Source of the DNA: Rhodococcoides kyotonense | GTDB lineage: Bacteria; Actinomycetota; Actinomycetes; Mycobacteriales; Mycobacteriaceae | Assembly: GCF_001645385.1 (NCBI RefSeq) | Contig: NZ_LVHI01000023.1 | Location: forward strand, 186,001 to 250,000 | DNA length: 64,000 nt | Direction of reading: 5' to 3' | Part shown: in pieces, positions 36,147 to 46,232 of the stretch | Position numbering within the stretch: position 1 is the first letter of the stretch | Layout of the letters: every line of letters starts with the position of its first letter | The notes under the pieces: generated by a model | The model's database searches: none | Seen by the model: only the letters and a program-made list of their open reading frames with translations | What the model was told of the DNA's origin: nothing | Translations under genes and position numbers: made by a program

Positions 36147-37708
36147 TGTACGGCTACCTTGCTCTCGGAGTCGGCGACGACATCACCGACCGGGGTGGGA
36201 AGATCCGATACTGCGACGCTACGGTACGCCGCCAGGTCGAACCTCTTGGTCAGCTGACGGAAGCGGAACGTGAAGTCCGGCCACAGCGTCGTGTTGTTGC
36301 CGTGCTTGTCGAGGTACCAGCTGGCGCAGCCGCCGTTCATCCAGACGCTCTTCGCCATCCTGTCCTGTAGGTCGGCGTTGTACTCGTCCTGCACGTCCTT
36401 GCGCACCTCGATGGTGCCGATGTCGTGCTTGTCGATCGTGTCGATGGCATCGATGACGTAGTTGAGCTGCGACTCGATCATGTAGACCATCGACGTGTGG
36501 CCGAGACCAGTGTTGGGTCCGACGAGGAAGAACATGTTGGGGAAGCCCGCGACCGCGGAGCCTTTGTAGCCCTGCTGTCCCTCTTCCTCGAACGTCTGGG
36601 CCAGCGTCTTGCCACCCTTGCCGAAGATGCCCTGGTACGCCGGCGAGTCGGTGACGTGGAAACCGGTGGCGACGACGAGCGAGTCGATCTCGCGCTCGGT
36701 TCCGTCCTTCGTGACGATCGAGCCCGCCTTGACCTCCGCGATGCCGTCGGTGACGACGTCGACGTTCGGGCGGTCGAGGGCGGGGTAGTACGCGTTGGAG
36801 ATCAGCATGCGCTTGCAGCCGATGCGGAAGTTCGGTGTGACCTTCTTGCGCAGGGCCTTGTCCTTGATGCCCTTGTTGATCTGCTGCTTCGCGATGACCT
36901 CGAAGATCTTCATCAGTGCCGGCTGCTTCGCGAGGCCGACGACCTGCGTCTCGCGGGCGGCGTAGATGCCGGTGCGCGACAGGCGCTGGAATCCGGGGAT
37001 GCGCTTGAACGCGAACTTCTCGAGTGCGGTGTACTCGCGGTCGAATCGCGGGAGGATCCACGGTGCAGTGCGCTGGTAGATGTCGAGGTGCGACACCTTG
37101 TCGGCGATGGACGGCACGATCTGGATGGCCGACGCTCCGGTTCCGATGACGGCGACGCGCTTGCCTTCGAGCGACACGTCGTGGTTCCACTGTGCCGAGT
37201 GGAAGATGTCGCCCTGGAAGTTCTCGATGCCCTTGATGTCGGGCAGGTTCGGCTCGCACAGTGCGCCGACAGCGGTGACGACGACCTTGGCCGAGTATTC
37301 GCCCGTGGTGGCCGTGATGTCCCACCGGTTCGTGTCGTCGTTCCAGACGACGGTCTTGACGTCGGAACCGAACACGTGCCGATCGAGAACGTCGTACCTA
37401 CGCGCGACGGCCGAGATGTACTTCTGAATCTCCGGCTGGGTCGAGAACGACCGAGACCAGTCCGGGTTGAGCGCGAACGAGTACGAGTACAGGTGCGACG
37501 GCACGTCGCACGCCGCACCCGGGTACGTGTTGTCGCGCCAGGTGCCACCGACGTCGGTACCGCGCTCGAGGACGAGGAAGTTCCTCTTGCCCTTCTGTGC
37601 CAGCTTGATCGCGGCACCCAGCCCGGCGAATCCACTGCCGATGATCACGGTGTCGACTTGGCGCGGCGCCGTCACGCGCTCGGAAGTATCTGTTACCGAA
37701 AGACTCAT
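36143..37708 (-). CDS. Flavin-containing Baeyer-Villiger-type monooxygenase
   Basis: A 521-residue FAD/NADPH monooxygenase from ATG 37708. FAD motif VIIGSGFAGLGAAI (about 20-33), the BVMO fingerprint FQGDIFHSAQWNHD (F-x-G-x3-H-x3-W), and NADPH motif VAVIGTGASAIQI. Such enzymes turn ketones into esters or lactones. The operon order monooxygenase-SDR-esterase gives a plausible alcohol to ketone to ester to acid route; this resembles mycobacterial MymA/EthA-type clusters. A divergent TetR gene and a perfect palindrome upstream suggest substrate-induced control. Confidence 0.9.
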   Translation of the reverse strand: MSLSVTDTSERVTAPRQVDTVIIGSGFAGLGAAIKLAQKGKRNFLVLERGTDVGGTWRDNTYPGAACDVPSHLYSYSFALNPDWSRSFSTQPEIQKYISAVARRYDVLDRHVFGSDVKTVVWNDDTNRWDITATTGEYSAKVVVTAVGALCEPNLPDIKGIENFQGDIFHSAQWNHDVSLEGKRVAVIGTGASAIQIVPSIADKVSHLDIYQRTAPWILPRFDREYTALEKFAFKRIPGFQRLSRTGIYAARETQVVGLAKQPALMKIFEVIAKQQINKGIKDKALRKKVTPNFRIGCKRMLISNAYYPALDRPNVDVVTDGIAEVKAGSIVTKDGTEREIDSLVVATGFHVTDSPAYQGIFGKGGKTLAQTFEEEGQQGYKGSAVAGFPNMFFLVGPNTGLGHTSMVYMIESQLNYVIDAIDTIDKHDIGTIEVRKDVQDEYNADLQDRMAKSVWMNGGCASWYLDKHGNNTTLWPDFTFRFRQLTKRFDLAAYRSVAVSDLPTPVGDVVADSESKVAVQ

Positions 37709-37715
37709 GCAAGTG

Positions 37716-37744
37716 AGCGTAAGAGCTTGTTGAGTGTGAGTCAA
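37716..37744 (-). promoter_or_regulatory. Promoter of the monooxygenase operon, probably leaderless
   Basis: On the minus strand TTGACT (37744-37739) and TACGCT (37721-37716) are separated by 17 nt, a near-consensus housekeeping promoter. The ATG follows the -10 by 7 nt, so transcription should start at or next to the start codon. No ribosome-binding site is present. Confidence 0.65.
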
Positions 37745-37756
37745 TAGTTATTGACT
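37739..37756. promoter_or_regulatory. Palindromic operator between monooxygenase and TetR genes
   Basis: AGTCAATA-GT-TATTGACT is a perfect 18-bp palindrome that overlaps the -35 of the monooxygenase promoter, well placed for repression by the divergent TetR protein. It stands 22 bp from the TetR start. Confidence 0.7.
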
Positions 37757-37777
37757 ACCATTCAGTAGGCTGGTCTC

Positions 37778-38410
37778 ATGGCGAGTGTGAACAACGCAGT
37801 GGTGAAGCGGACGCGCATGAGTCCCGAGGAGCGTCGTGCGCAGTTGATCTCTCTGGGCACCGAGATGCTGTCCGAGCGTCCTCTCGAACAGGTGTCGGTG
37901 GAAGACATCGCCGACCAGGCGGGCGTATCCCGAGGGCTGCTGTTCCACTACTTCTCGTCGAAACAGGACTTCCACCTGGCCATCGTGCGTGAAGCGAGCC
38001 GGGAAATGCTCGAACGCACCGCGCCGGACACGAGCCTCGAACCGTACGAGATCCTGCGTGACTCCATCGCGAACTACGTCGATTACGTCACCGAGAACCG
38101 GGAGACGTTCATTTCCCTGCTGCGGGGATCGGCGACGGGCGACCCCGACATGCGTGCGGTGTTCGAGGAGACCCGCAGTGCCATGGCCGAGCGGACCGTC
38201 GCGAATCTCCACAAACTCGACGTCGACGCGAACCCGACCACCGAACTCGCCGTCCGCGGCTGGATCGCGTTCGTCGAAGAAGCCACCATTTCGTGGCTGC
38301 AGGACCCGAAGATCACGCGCGACGAGCTGATCGACCTCGAAGTAGGGGCGCTCCCTGCCGTCGCCCTCGCGCCGACGATGATCGCGACGCTGCTGGGCGC
38401 AGGCTCGTAG
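37778..38410 (+). CDS. TetR-family repressor of the monooxygenase operon
   Basis: A 210-residue TetR regulator. The helix-turn-helix is QVSVEDIADQAGVSRGLLFHYFSSKQDFHLAI (about residues 44-75). The C-terminal ligand domain is all-helical. The start is probably leaderless as well: TAGGCT lies 6 nt before ATG 37778 with no ribosome-binding site. It likely binds the palindrome at 37739 and responds to a substrate or intermediate of the divergent operon. Confidence 0.88.
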   Translation: MASVNNAVVKRTRMSPEERRAQLISLGTEMLSERPLEQVSVEDIADQAGVSRGLLFHYFSSKQDFHLAIVREASREMLERTAPDTSLEPYEILRDSIANYVDYVTENRETFISLLRGSATGDPDMRAVFEETRSAMAERTVANLHKLDVDANPTTELAVRGWIAFVEEATISWLQDPKITRDELIDLEVGALPAVALAPTMIATLLGAGS

Positions 38411-38416
38411 AAACGC

Positions 38417-38461
38417 CGAATGGCGCCTTCGGTCACTGTGAGTGACCGAAGGCGCCATTCG
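38417..38461. terminator. Long perfect hairpin (family B) between tetR and kgd
   Basis: Two 21-nt arms (38417-38437, 38441-38461), perfectly complementary, loop GTG. Outer arm begins CGAATGGCGCCTTCGG. It lies between convergent genes and shares TTCGGTCACT/AGTGACCGAA with the repeat at 29599. Confidence 0.8.
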
Positions 38462-38477
38462 CTCCGAGAAGTGACTG

Positions 38478-41400
38478 TCAGTCCTCGCCGACGCCCGAGA
38501 AGGCCTCGTCGATGATCTCCAGCTGCTCCACGGCGTGGACCTTGCTCGAACCCGAGGACGGGGCCGACATGGCGCGACGCGAGATGCGCTTGATGTTGCT
38601 GAGCACGTCGGGCATGAGTTCCGGCATCGCGAGGCCGAAGAACGGCCACGCACCCTGGTTGGCCGGCTCCTCCTGGACCCAGCGGAACTCGGTGGCGTTC
38701 GGGTAGCTCTTGATCGCCTCGGTGATCCGACGCGTCGGAACCGGGTAGAGCTGCTCGATACGCACGATGGCGACGTCGTCGCGACCGTCCTTCTGCTTAC
38801 GCGCCAGCAGCTCGTAGTAGAGCTTGCCGCTGACCATGAGGACGCGCTTGACCTTGCTGCGATCGCCGGTGCCGGTGTCGTAGGTCGGCTCGTCGAATAC
38901 CGAGTGGAACTTGCCGTCGGTGAAGTCCTCGATGTTGGACACCGCGGCCTTGTTGCGCAGCATCGACTTCGGAGTGAAGACGACGAGCGGACGACGGATT
39001 CCATCGCGTGCGTGACGACGCAGCAGGTGGAAGTAGTTCGCAGGCGTCGACGGAACGGCGACGGTCATCGAACCCTCGGCGCACAGCGTCAGGAAGCGCT
39101 CGATACGGCCGGACGTGTGGTCCGGTCCCTGGCCTTCGTGGCCGTGCGGCAGCAGCAGCACGACGTCGGACAGCTGTCCCCACTTGGCCTCACCGGACGA
39201 GATGAACTCGTCGATGATCGACTGGGCTCCGTTGACGAAATCGCCGAACTGCGCCTCCCACATGACGAGTGCGTCCGGGTTGCCCACGGAGTAGCCGTAC
39301 TCGAAGCCGACGGCCGCGAACTCGCTGAGTGCGGAGTCGTAGACCATGAACTTGCCGGGGTTCTCGCTGCCGATGTTGTGCAGCGGGGTGTACTCGGCGC
39401 CGGTCTTGCGGTCGATGATGACCGAGTGACGCTGCGTGAACGTGCCGCGACGCGTGTCCTGGCCGGAGAAGCGGATGTTCGTGCCCTCGTCGACGAGCGA
39501 TCCGAGAGCGAGCAGCTCGCCGAAGGCCCAGTCGATCTTGCCTTCGTACGCCATCTCGCGACGCTTCTCGAGGACGGGCTTGACGCGCGGGTGCACGTTG
39601 AAGCCTTCGGGGACCTCGAGGTGGGCGTCGCCGATGCGATGCAGGATCGACTTGTCGATGGCCGTGGTCAGCTTGGCCGGCAGCTGCTGATCGAGCTCGA
39701 CCGACTCGCTGGGCTCGGGGGTGAACTTCTCGAGTTCGCGCACCTCGTTGAAGACGCGTTCGAGCTGGCCCTGGTAGTCGCGGAGTGCGTCTTCCGCTTC
39801 CTTCAGGGAGATGTCACCGCGGCCGATGAGAGCTTCGGTGTAGCTCTTGCGAACGCTGCGCTTGGTGTCGATCAGGTCGTACATCGCCGGCTGCGTCATC
39901 GACGGGTCGTCGCCCTCGTTGTGGCCACGCCTGCGGTAGCAGATCATGTCGATGACGACGTCCTTGTTGAACTTCTCACGGAAGTCGACGGCCAGCTGGG
40001 CGACGCGGACGCACGCCTCGGGGTCGTCGCCGTTCACGTGGAAGATCGGCGCGCCGATCATCTTCGCGACGTCGGTGCAGTACTCGGACGAGCGCGAGTG
40101 CTCGGGAGCAGTGGTGAAGCCGACCTGGTTGTTGACGACGATGTGCACGGTGCCACCGGTGCGGTAGCCGCGCAGCAGCGCGAGGTTCAGCGTTTCCGCC
40201 ACGACGCCCTGGCCCGCGAATGCCGCGTCGCCGTGGAGCATCAGGGGCAGAACCGAGAAGCCACCTTCGCCCGGTCCCTTGTCCAGCAGATCCTGCTTCG
40301 CGCGAACGAGGCCTTCGAGGACCGGGTCGACGGCCTCGAGGTGCGACGGGTTCGCGGTCAGCGAGACGGCGATGTCGTTCTCGCCGAACATCTGGATGTA
40401 GGTGCCTTCGGCGCCGAGGTGGTACTTCACGTCGCCGGAGCCGTGAGCGGCCGCCGGGTTCATGTTGCCCTCGAACTCGGTGAAGATCTTCGAGTACGGC
40501 TTGCCGACGATGTTCGCCAGAACGTTCAGGCGGCCGCGGTGCGGCATGCCGATGACGACCTCGTCGAGGGCGTGCTCGGCGGCCTGGTCGATGACGGCGT
40601 CCATCATCGGGATGACCGACTCGGCACCTTCGAGCGAGAAGCGCTTCTGGCCGACGTACTTGGTCTGAAGGAAGGTCTCGAACGCCTCGGCGGCGTTGAG
40701 CTTGCTGAGGATGTACTTCTGTTGCGCCACAGTCGGTTTGACGTGTGTGGCCTCGACGCGTTCCTGCAGCCAACCGACCTGGTCGGTCTCGAGGATGTGG
40801 GTGTACTCGACGCCCACGTGGCGGCAGTAGGAGTCGCGCAGCACGCTGAGCACGTCGCGCAGCTTCATCTTGTCCTTGCCGTGGAATCCGCCGACCTTGA
40901 ATTCACGGTCGAGGTCCCACAGCGTCAGGTCGTGGCTGATCACGTCGAGATCCGGGTGCATCCGGAACTTGTCCTTGGTGAACTGCAACGGGTCGGTGTC
41001 GGCCATCAGATGGCCGCGGTTGCGGTACGCCGCGATCAGTTCGAGGACGCGCGTGTTCTTGTCGACCGTGCCCTCGGGCAGATCCTTGCGCCAGCGGATG
41101 GGCTCGTACGGGATCTTCAGCGAGTGGAAGATCTCGTCGTAGAACTCGTCGCTGATCAGGAGCTTGTGGATCGTGCGCAGGAAGTCGCCCGACTCGGCAC
41201 CCTGGATGATCCGGTGGTCGTACGTCGACGTCAGCGTCATCAGCTTGCCGACGCCCAGTTCGGCGAGGCGCTCGTCGGACGAGCCCTGGAACTCGGCCGG
41301 GTACTCCATGGCACCTGCACCGATGATGGCGCCCTGGCCGTTCATCAGACGCGGGACGGAGTGGACGGTGCCGATGCCGCCGGGGTTCGTCAGCGAGATG

Positions 41401-42263
41401 GTGACGCCCTGGAAGTCCTCACCCGTCAGCTTGCCGTCGCGTGCACGACGGACGATGTCCTCGTACGCGTTGTAGAACTGCGTGAACGTGTGGTCCTGCG
41501 TGTTCTTGATCGCGGCGACGACGAGCGAGCGGTTGCCGTCCTTGCCAGGAAGGTCGATGGCGAGACCGAGGTTGGTCGACGCGGGGGTGACGGCGTTGGG
41601 CTTGCCGTCGACCTCGGCGAAGTGGCGGTTCATGTTGGGGAACGCCTTCACGGCCTGCACGATGGCGTAGCCGAGCAGGTGCGTGAACGAGATCTTGCCG
41701 CCGCGCGTGCGAGCGAGATGGTTGTTGATGACGAGGCGGTTGTCGACCATCAGCTTCGCCGGGATCGCACGAACGCTGGTCGCGGTCGGGATCTGCAGCG
41801 ACGCGGACATGTTCTTGGCGACGGCAGCAGCGGCGCCGCGGAGAACCTTGCTCGACTCTTCGTTCGTGGTGGCGGCGGGCTTCGCCGGGGCCGCGGTCTG
41901 ATTGGCGCCTGCAGCCTTGGACGTCGCGGGCTTCGCCGTGGGAGCGGGCTTGGACGGCTCCGCCTTGGGTGCCTCTGCCTTGGGAGCCGCTGTCTTCGGC
42001 GCTTCGGCCTTGGGAGCGTCTGCCTTCGGTGCAGCCTTCGCCGGGGGAGCGGGAGGGGCCGGAGGAGTCTTGCCGTTGCCCTGCGCTGTACTGCCGTTCG
42101 GAGCCGACGCGGTGTCGTCACCCGCGGGCGCGTCCGGATCGTAGTCGGTCAGGAATTCGTGCCAACTTGCGTCGACAGAAGACGGGTCTTCCTTGAATCG
42201 CTGGTACATCTCGTCGACCAGCCATTGGTTTTGTCCGAATTGGGTAGTAGAGCTGCTGCTCAC
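38478..42263 (-). CDS. kgd: Multifunctional 2-oxoglutarate decarboxylase/dehydrogenase E1-E2 fusion
   Basis: 1261 residues from GTG 42263. N-terminal E1 segment [24 protein letters not shown], a long Ala/Pro/Lys linker (about 45-135), the succinyltransferase-like domain with catalytic [14 protein letters not shown], then the thiamine-diphosphate E1 domain ([39 protein letters not shown]). It matches mycobacterial Kgd (Rv1248c) along its length. It catalyses 2-oxoglutarate decarboxylation, hydroxyoxoadipate synthesis and, with Lpd and DlaT, succinyl-CoA formation in the TCA cycle. The linker is richer in PKAEAPK repeats than the mycobacterial protein. Confidence 0.96.
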   Translation of the reverse strand: MSSSSTTQFGQNQWLVDEMYQRFKEDPSSVDASWHEFLTDYDPDAPAGDDTASAPNGSTAQGNGKTPPAPPAPPAKAAPKADAPKAEAPKTAAPKAEAPKAEPSKPAPTAKPATSKAAGANQTAAPAKPAATTNEESSKVLRGAAAAVAKNMSASLQIPTATSVRAIPAKLMVDNRLVINNHLARTRGGKISFTHLLGYAIVQAVKAFPNMNRHFAEVDGKPNAVTPASTNLGLAIDLPGKDGNRSLVVAAIKNTQDHTFTQFYNAYEDIVRRARDGKLTGEDFQGVTISLTNPGGIGTVHSVPRLMNGQGAIIGAGAMEYPAEFQGSSDERLAELGVGKLMTLTSTYDHRIIQGAESGDFLRTIHKLLISDEFYDEIFHSLKIPYEPIRWRKDLPEGTVDKNTRVLELIAAYRNRGHLMADTDPLQFTKDKFRMHPDLDVISHDLTLWDLDREFKVGGFHGKDKMKLRDVLSVLRDSYCRHVGVEYTHILETDQVGWLQERVEATHVKPTVAQQKYILSKLNAAEAFETFLQTKYVGQKRFSLEGAESVIPMMDAVIDQAAEHALDEVVIGMPHRGRLNVLANIVGKPYSKIFTEFEGNMNPAAAHGSGDVKYHLGAEGTYIQMFGENDIAVSLTANPSHLEAVDPVLEGLVRAKQDLLDKGPGEGGFSVLPLMLHGDAAFAGQGVVAETLNLALLRGYRTGGTVHIVVNNQVGFTTAPEHSRSSEYCTDVAKMIGAPIFHVNGDDPEACVRVAQLAVDFREKFNKDVVIDMICYRRRGHNEGDDPSMTQPAMYDLIDTKRSVRKSYTEALIGRGDISLKEAEDALRDYQGQLERVFNEVRELEKFTPEPSESVELDQQLPAKLTTAIDKSILHRIGDAHLEVPEGFNVHPRVKPVLEKRREMAYEGKIDWAFGELLALGSLVDEGTNIRFSGQDTRRGTFTQRHSVIIDRKTGAEYTPLHNIGSENPGKFMVYDSALSEFAAVGFEYGYSVGNPDALVMWEAQFGDFVNGAQSIIDEFISSGEAKWGQLSDVVLLLPHGHEGQGPDHTSGRIERFLTLCAEGSMTVAVPSTPANYFHLLRRHARDGIRRPLVVFTPKSMLRNKAAVSNIEDFTDGKFHSVFDEPTYDTGTGDRSKVKRVLMVSGKLYYELLARKQKDGRDDVAIVRIEQLYPVPTRRITEAIKSYPNATEFRWVQEEPANQGAWPFFGLAMPELMPDVLSNIKRISRRAMSAPSSGSSKVHAVEQLEIIDEAFSGVGED

Positions 42264-42374
42264 GGCAGTAGTTCGCCTCTTCTCTTCTCTTCGTTCCCGA
42301 TCAGCGCGCGTACTTGTCCAGGCTAGACCTCGTCGGTGAGTTACCGCCGTCCGGGACATAGCTGTGGTATGTAC
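42264..42374 (-). promoter_or_regulatory. Upstream region of kgd
   Basis: A 111-bp gap after the ABC exporter gene. On the minus strand TAGCCT (about 42323) could be a -10; purine-rich GAAGAGAAGAGAAGAGG just before GTG 42263 supplies the ribosome-binding site. No palindrome seen. Confidence 0.35.
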
Positions 42375-45300
42375 TCACGAGTAACTGTCGGCTTCTCTGC
42401 TGACGACTCCTTGGTGTATCGGATTATTCCCGCCGCGCGTTTCGGCCGCATCCCACAGTCGCGCGTAGTGGCCGTCTCGGGCCCGCAGATCCGCGTGTGT
42501 GCCGACCTCCACGATCCGGCCTGCGTCGACGACGACGATCAGATCCGCCCGTGCCGCGGTGGCCAGTCGGTGTGCGACGACGACCGCCGTGCGCTTGCGT
42601 GCGACTGCCGTGCTCGCGGCGAGGACCTTGCGTTCGGTGGCCGGGTCGAGGGTGGCCGTCGCTTCGTCGAGGAGCAGCAGATCCGGGTCGACGAGTTCCG
42701 CTCGGGCCAGGGCGATCAGTTGCCTCTGCCCGGCCGACAGACCTTGCCCTCGCTCGCCGACGGGCTGGTGCATACCGCTCGGAAGTGCAGCGATGGTGTC
42801 GAGAGCGCCGACGGCTCGTGCCGCGGACTCGATTTGCTCGCGGCTCGCGTCGGGCTTTCCGTAGGAGATGTTGCTCGCGACATCTCCGGTGAACAGGTGC
42901 GCTTCTTGCGGCACGACGCCCAGCCTGCTTCGGTAATCGGCGAGCCGATAGCGCCGAAGATCCGTGCCTCCGACGCGGACCGATCCGGACGTCGGATCGT
43001 AGAACCGGGCGAGCAGTTTGACGACCGTCGACTTGCCCGCGCCGGTCTGTCCGACGAGCGCGACGGTCGTACCGTGCTCGATTGTGAGATTGACCTCACG
43101 CAGCGCCTCGGTGTCCGCACCGCCATAGCGGAAGCCCACGTCGTCGAGACGAATGTCACTGCGGAGATGCCCGTTCTCGATTTCGACGACGTCACCCGAC
43201 GACGCGGTCTCGATCGAACTCGGAGTGCGCAGAAGATCACCGATGCGGCGGACGCCGACACTGGCCTGCTGGTAGCCGTCGAACACCTGGGAAAGCTGCT
43301 GGATGGGCCCGAACAGCAACCCGAGGTACAGCACGAACGCGACGAGCGTGCCTGCCGAGGTTGTCCCGGTCGCGACCTGATGCGCGCCGACGAGGACGAC
43401 GAGCGCCAGCGCGAGATCGGAGAGGAACGTGATGAACGGGAAGAACACCGAAATCGCGCGTTGGGAGCGCATGCGGCTGCGGCGGTAGCGGTCGGCACGT
43501 TCGGAGAATCGTTCGGCGGCGAACTCCTCGCGCCGGTACGCCTGCGCCGAGCGCAGACCCGCGATGTTCTCCTGGAAATCCGCGTTGACCGCCGAGATGC
43601 GCTCACGGGATGCCGAGTACGCGGCCGAGGAGACCTTGCGGAAGACGAGGATGGCCACGATCAGCGGCGGGACCACGGCGAGCGCGACGAGCCCGAGAGT
43701 CGGATCGGTGATCAGCAACGCGGCCGAGATGCCGAGGACGGTGATCAGGCTGACCACGGCGGTCGACGCGCCCGTCTGGATGAACGAGGACAGCGCGTCG
43801 ACGTCGGTGGTCATGCGCGTCATGATGCGACCGGACAGTTCGCGTTCGTAGTAGTCGAGGCCGAGACGCTGGATGTGCGCGTAGCTACGCACGCGAAGAC
43901 CGAACAGCACGCGTTCGCCCGCGCGGGCCGTGACGACGGTCGTCGCGCAGATGACGAACCACCCCACGACGGCCAGCACGACGCCTACTCCGGTGGCCAC
44001 CCACAGTGCGCCGGAGTCGCCCCGGGCGACGCCGGAGTCGACGGCGTACCGCACGATCGACGGGAACGCGATCGACGACAGCGAATCCAGCGCGAGCAGG
44101 ACGACGACGATCGTCAGAAGCCACCGCACGGGCTTCAGCAGGCGTGAGAGTCGGAAGTGAGGATCGGCGGTGCGCAGTGCGGGCCCGCCGGTCGCCGGGT
44201 CCTCGGTCGCCGGAGGAAGAGCGTCGACGGCCTTCTGCAGCTCGGGCGTCGACGCGACGTTGCCGAGAGCTCCTGTTGCACCCCCGCCACCCCGGCCCGG
44301 TGCACCCCCACCGCCCCGGCCCGGTGCGGTGGCGCCCGGTGCACGGGCAGATTCGGACGGTGTGACTGCGGGCCACAGCGTCTCCTCGCTCGGCTCGCAT
44401 CCGCGGCACGCGGCGTCCTCGTCGTACACGGGGTCGTCGGACTCGCCGCCGGCGAGGAGTGCTCGGAACAGAGGACACCGCTCGTCGAGCTCGTCGACGG
44501 TTCCCGTGTCGATGATGCGGCCGTCGTCGAGCACGGCGACGCGATCGGCGAGCGACAGCGTCGAGCGACGATGCGCGAGGATGACGGTCGTCCTGTCGCG
44601 CTGAGCGCGCAGTGCGTCGAAGATCTTCGCCTCGGTCGCGGCGTCGACGGCGGAGGTGGCGTCGTCCAGAACCAGGACGCGTGGATCGGTCAGCAGAGCC
44701 CTCGCGAGCGCGATGCGTTGGCGCTGACCACCGGACAGCGTCAGGCCACGCTCGCCGACGGTGGAGTCGTAGCCCTCGGGCAGTTCGACGATGAAGTCGT
44801 GCGCCTCGGCGAGAACGGCTGCTCGCTCGATCTCTTCTGCCGACGCGTCGGGCCTGCCCAGCGCGATGTTCGCGGCGATCGTGTCGGAGAACAGGAAGGG
44901 CTCGTCGAACACGAGCCCGACGGCTCCGCGTAACTGCTCGGCGCTGATCTCGCCGACGTCGAACCTCTCGCCGTCTGATGTGAGCGCGACCGACCCGAAT
45001 TCCGGGCTGTAGAAGCGAGGGAGAAGCAGGGACAGTGCCGTCTTTCCCGAACCCGCATGTCCGACGACGGCGACGCTCTCTCCCGGCGCGACTGTGAGAT
45101 CCAGCTTCTGCAGGACGTCTCGCTGCGGATCGAATCCGAACGTCACACCGGCGAGGTCGATACCGAGGGGACCGTCGGGGAGGCGTCGGGGATGCGACGG
45201 CTCGGGTACGGACGGCTCGGTGTCCACGACCTCGTACACGCGCTCGACCGCCGCGCGCGACAGCTGGGCCATGACGACGACGGACGACAGCGTCCGGGTG

Positions 45301-46199
45301 ATGGCCGACAGCGTCGCCACGTAGGTCGCGAACGCAAGGAACGTGCCGATCGTGATGTGGCCGTGCAGCGCGAGGTAGCCGCCGAGCGCGATGACGCCGA
45401 CGAGTCCGAGCTGCGGGATCGCCGCCATCGACGGTGCGAACCGTGAGTTGATCTTCGCCGATCGCATTCGCTCGGCGAACAGCGTGCGGCCCAGACTCTC
45501 GAGACGGTCGACGGACCGAGATTCCTGGCCGAACCCCTTCACGACGCGCACACCGGTGACCGTCTCCTCGACGTGCTGCGCGAGATCGGCGGCTCGCTGT
45601 TGCGCGGACCAGGTGGCCGCGAACAGAGTGGGCCGGATTCGGTACACGACGAAGGCCACTCCGGGCACGATCAGCAGCGCGACGACCGTCAGCAGCGGCG
45701 ACAGATACGTCATGACTCCCAGCGCGAGGAAGAACTGCAGCAGCGCACCCGCGGACAGCGGCACCATCGCGAGCAGGCCCTGCACGAGTTGCAGGTCGGT
45801 GATGGACCGGGAGACGACCTGACCGGTGCGAATGTCGTCCTGGCCACGGCCGTCCAGTCGTTGCAGCGATGCGAGAAGGCCCAGCCTCAGGTCGTGTTGG
45901 ACGTCGATCGACAGTCGGCCGGCGAGGAACCGGCGTCCGAACTGACAACCGAATCGAACGACGCCGAGTGCAGCGATGGCCGCGGCGACCACGACGATCG
46001 TGCTGTTGTCGCCTGCGGCCGCGTCGTCGACCGCGACCCGTGTCAGCAGGGGGAACGAGATGTCGATGGCAGCGGCGATCATCGTGACCGCCAGGGCGCC
46101 GATCGCGGTTTTCCGGTGCAGCCAGCACTGCGCACCGAGCCGGCGAATCCAGCCGATCGGTCTGTCTGCAGCGCGTAGGTCGTTACCGTTCCTTGGCAT
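42375..46199 (-). CDS. Fused double-cassette ABC exporter
   Basis: About 1274 residues with the order TMD1 (about 30-320), NBD1 (350-580), Gly/Pro linker (605-665), TMD2 (690-990), NBD2 (1010-1260). NBD1: GHAGSGKT, LSGGQRQRIALA, then LVLDDATSAVDA, where Asp replaces the catalytic Glu. NBD2: GQTGAGKST, LSAGQRQLIALA (variant signature), LLLLDEATATLDP with the Glu. This gives one degenerate and one active ATP site, as in heterodimeric multidrug exporters. The linker carries repeated PGRGGGGA units. ATG 46199 is used; TTG 46208 is possible. Substrate unknown; lipid or drug export is likely. Confidence 0.9.
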   Translation of the reverse strand: MPRNGNDLRAADRPIGWIRRLGAQCWLHRKTAIGALAVTMIAAAIDISFPLLTRVAVDDAAAGDNSTIVVVAAAIAALGVVRFGCQFGRRFLAGRLSIDVQHDLRLGLLASLQRLDGRGQDDIRTGQVVSRSITDLQLVQGLLAMVPLSAGALLQFFLALGVMTYLSPLLTVVALLIVPGVAFVVYRIRPTLFAATWSAQQRAADLAQHVEETVTGVRVVKGFGQESRSVDRLESLGRTLFAERMRSAKINSRFAPSMAAIPQLGLVGVIALGGYLALHGHITIGTFLAFATYVATLSAITRTLSSVVVMAQLSRAAVERVYEVVDTEPSVPEPSHPRRLPDGPLGIDLAGVTFGFDPQRDVLQKLDLTVAPGESVAVVGHAGSGKTALSLLLPRFYSPEFGSVALTSDGERFDVGEISAEQLRGAVGLVFDEPFLFSDTIAANIALGRPDASAEEIERAAVLAEAHDFIVELPEGYDSTVGERGLTLSGGQRQRIALARALLTDPRVLVLDDATSAVDAATEAKIFDALRAQRDRTTVILAHRRSTLSLADRVAVLDDGRIIDTGTVDELDERCPLFRALLAGGESDDPVYDEDAACRGCEPSEETLWPAVTPSESARAPGATAPGRGGGGAPGRGGGGATGALGNVASTPELQKAVDALPPATEDPATGGPALRTADPHFRLSRLLKPVRWLLTIVVVLLALDSLSSIAFPSIVRYAVDSGVARGDSGALWVATGVGVVLAVVGWFVICATTVVTARAGERVLFGLRVRSYAHIQRLGLDYYERELSGRIMTRMTTDVDALSSFIQTGASTAVVSLITVLGISAALLITDPTLGLVALAVVPPLIVAILVFRKVSSAAYSASRERISAVNADFQENIAGLRSAQAYRREEFAAERFSERADRYRRSRMRSQRAISVFFPFITFLSDLALALVVLVGAHQVATGTTSAGTLVAFVLYLGLLFGPIQQLSQVFDGYQQASVGVRRIGDLLRTPSSIETASSGDVVEIENGHLRSDIRLDDVGFRYGGADTEALREVNLTIEHGTTVALVGQTGAGKSTVVKLLARFYDPTSGSVRVGGTDLRRYRLADYRSRLGVVPQEAHLFTGDVASNISYGKPDASREQIESAARAVGALDTIAALPSGMHQPVGERGQGLSAGQRQLIALARAELVDPDLLLLDEATATLDPATERKVLAASTAVARKRTAVVVAHRLATAARADLIVVVDAGRIVEVGTHADLRARDGHYARLWDAAETRGGNNPIHQGVVSREADSYS

Positions 46200-46232
46200 C
46201 GCTCTCAAAGGTAGACCGAGCCACCGACAGCG

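Noticed and set aside
38535-42326. A 1263-codon open frame on the plus strand opposite kgd
   Set aside because: It is antisense to kgd, a full-length match to a known enzyme; its product is Arg/Asp/Val-rich with no domain. Long antisense frames are normal in high-GC DNA.
43885-46128. A 747-codon minus-strand frame inside the fused ABC exporter gene
   Set aside because: Frame-shifted shadow, extremely Arg-rich; the true frame has all ABC motifs.
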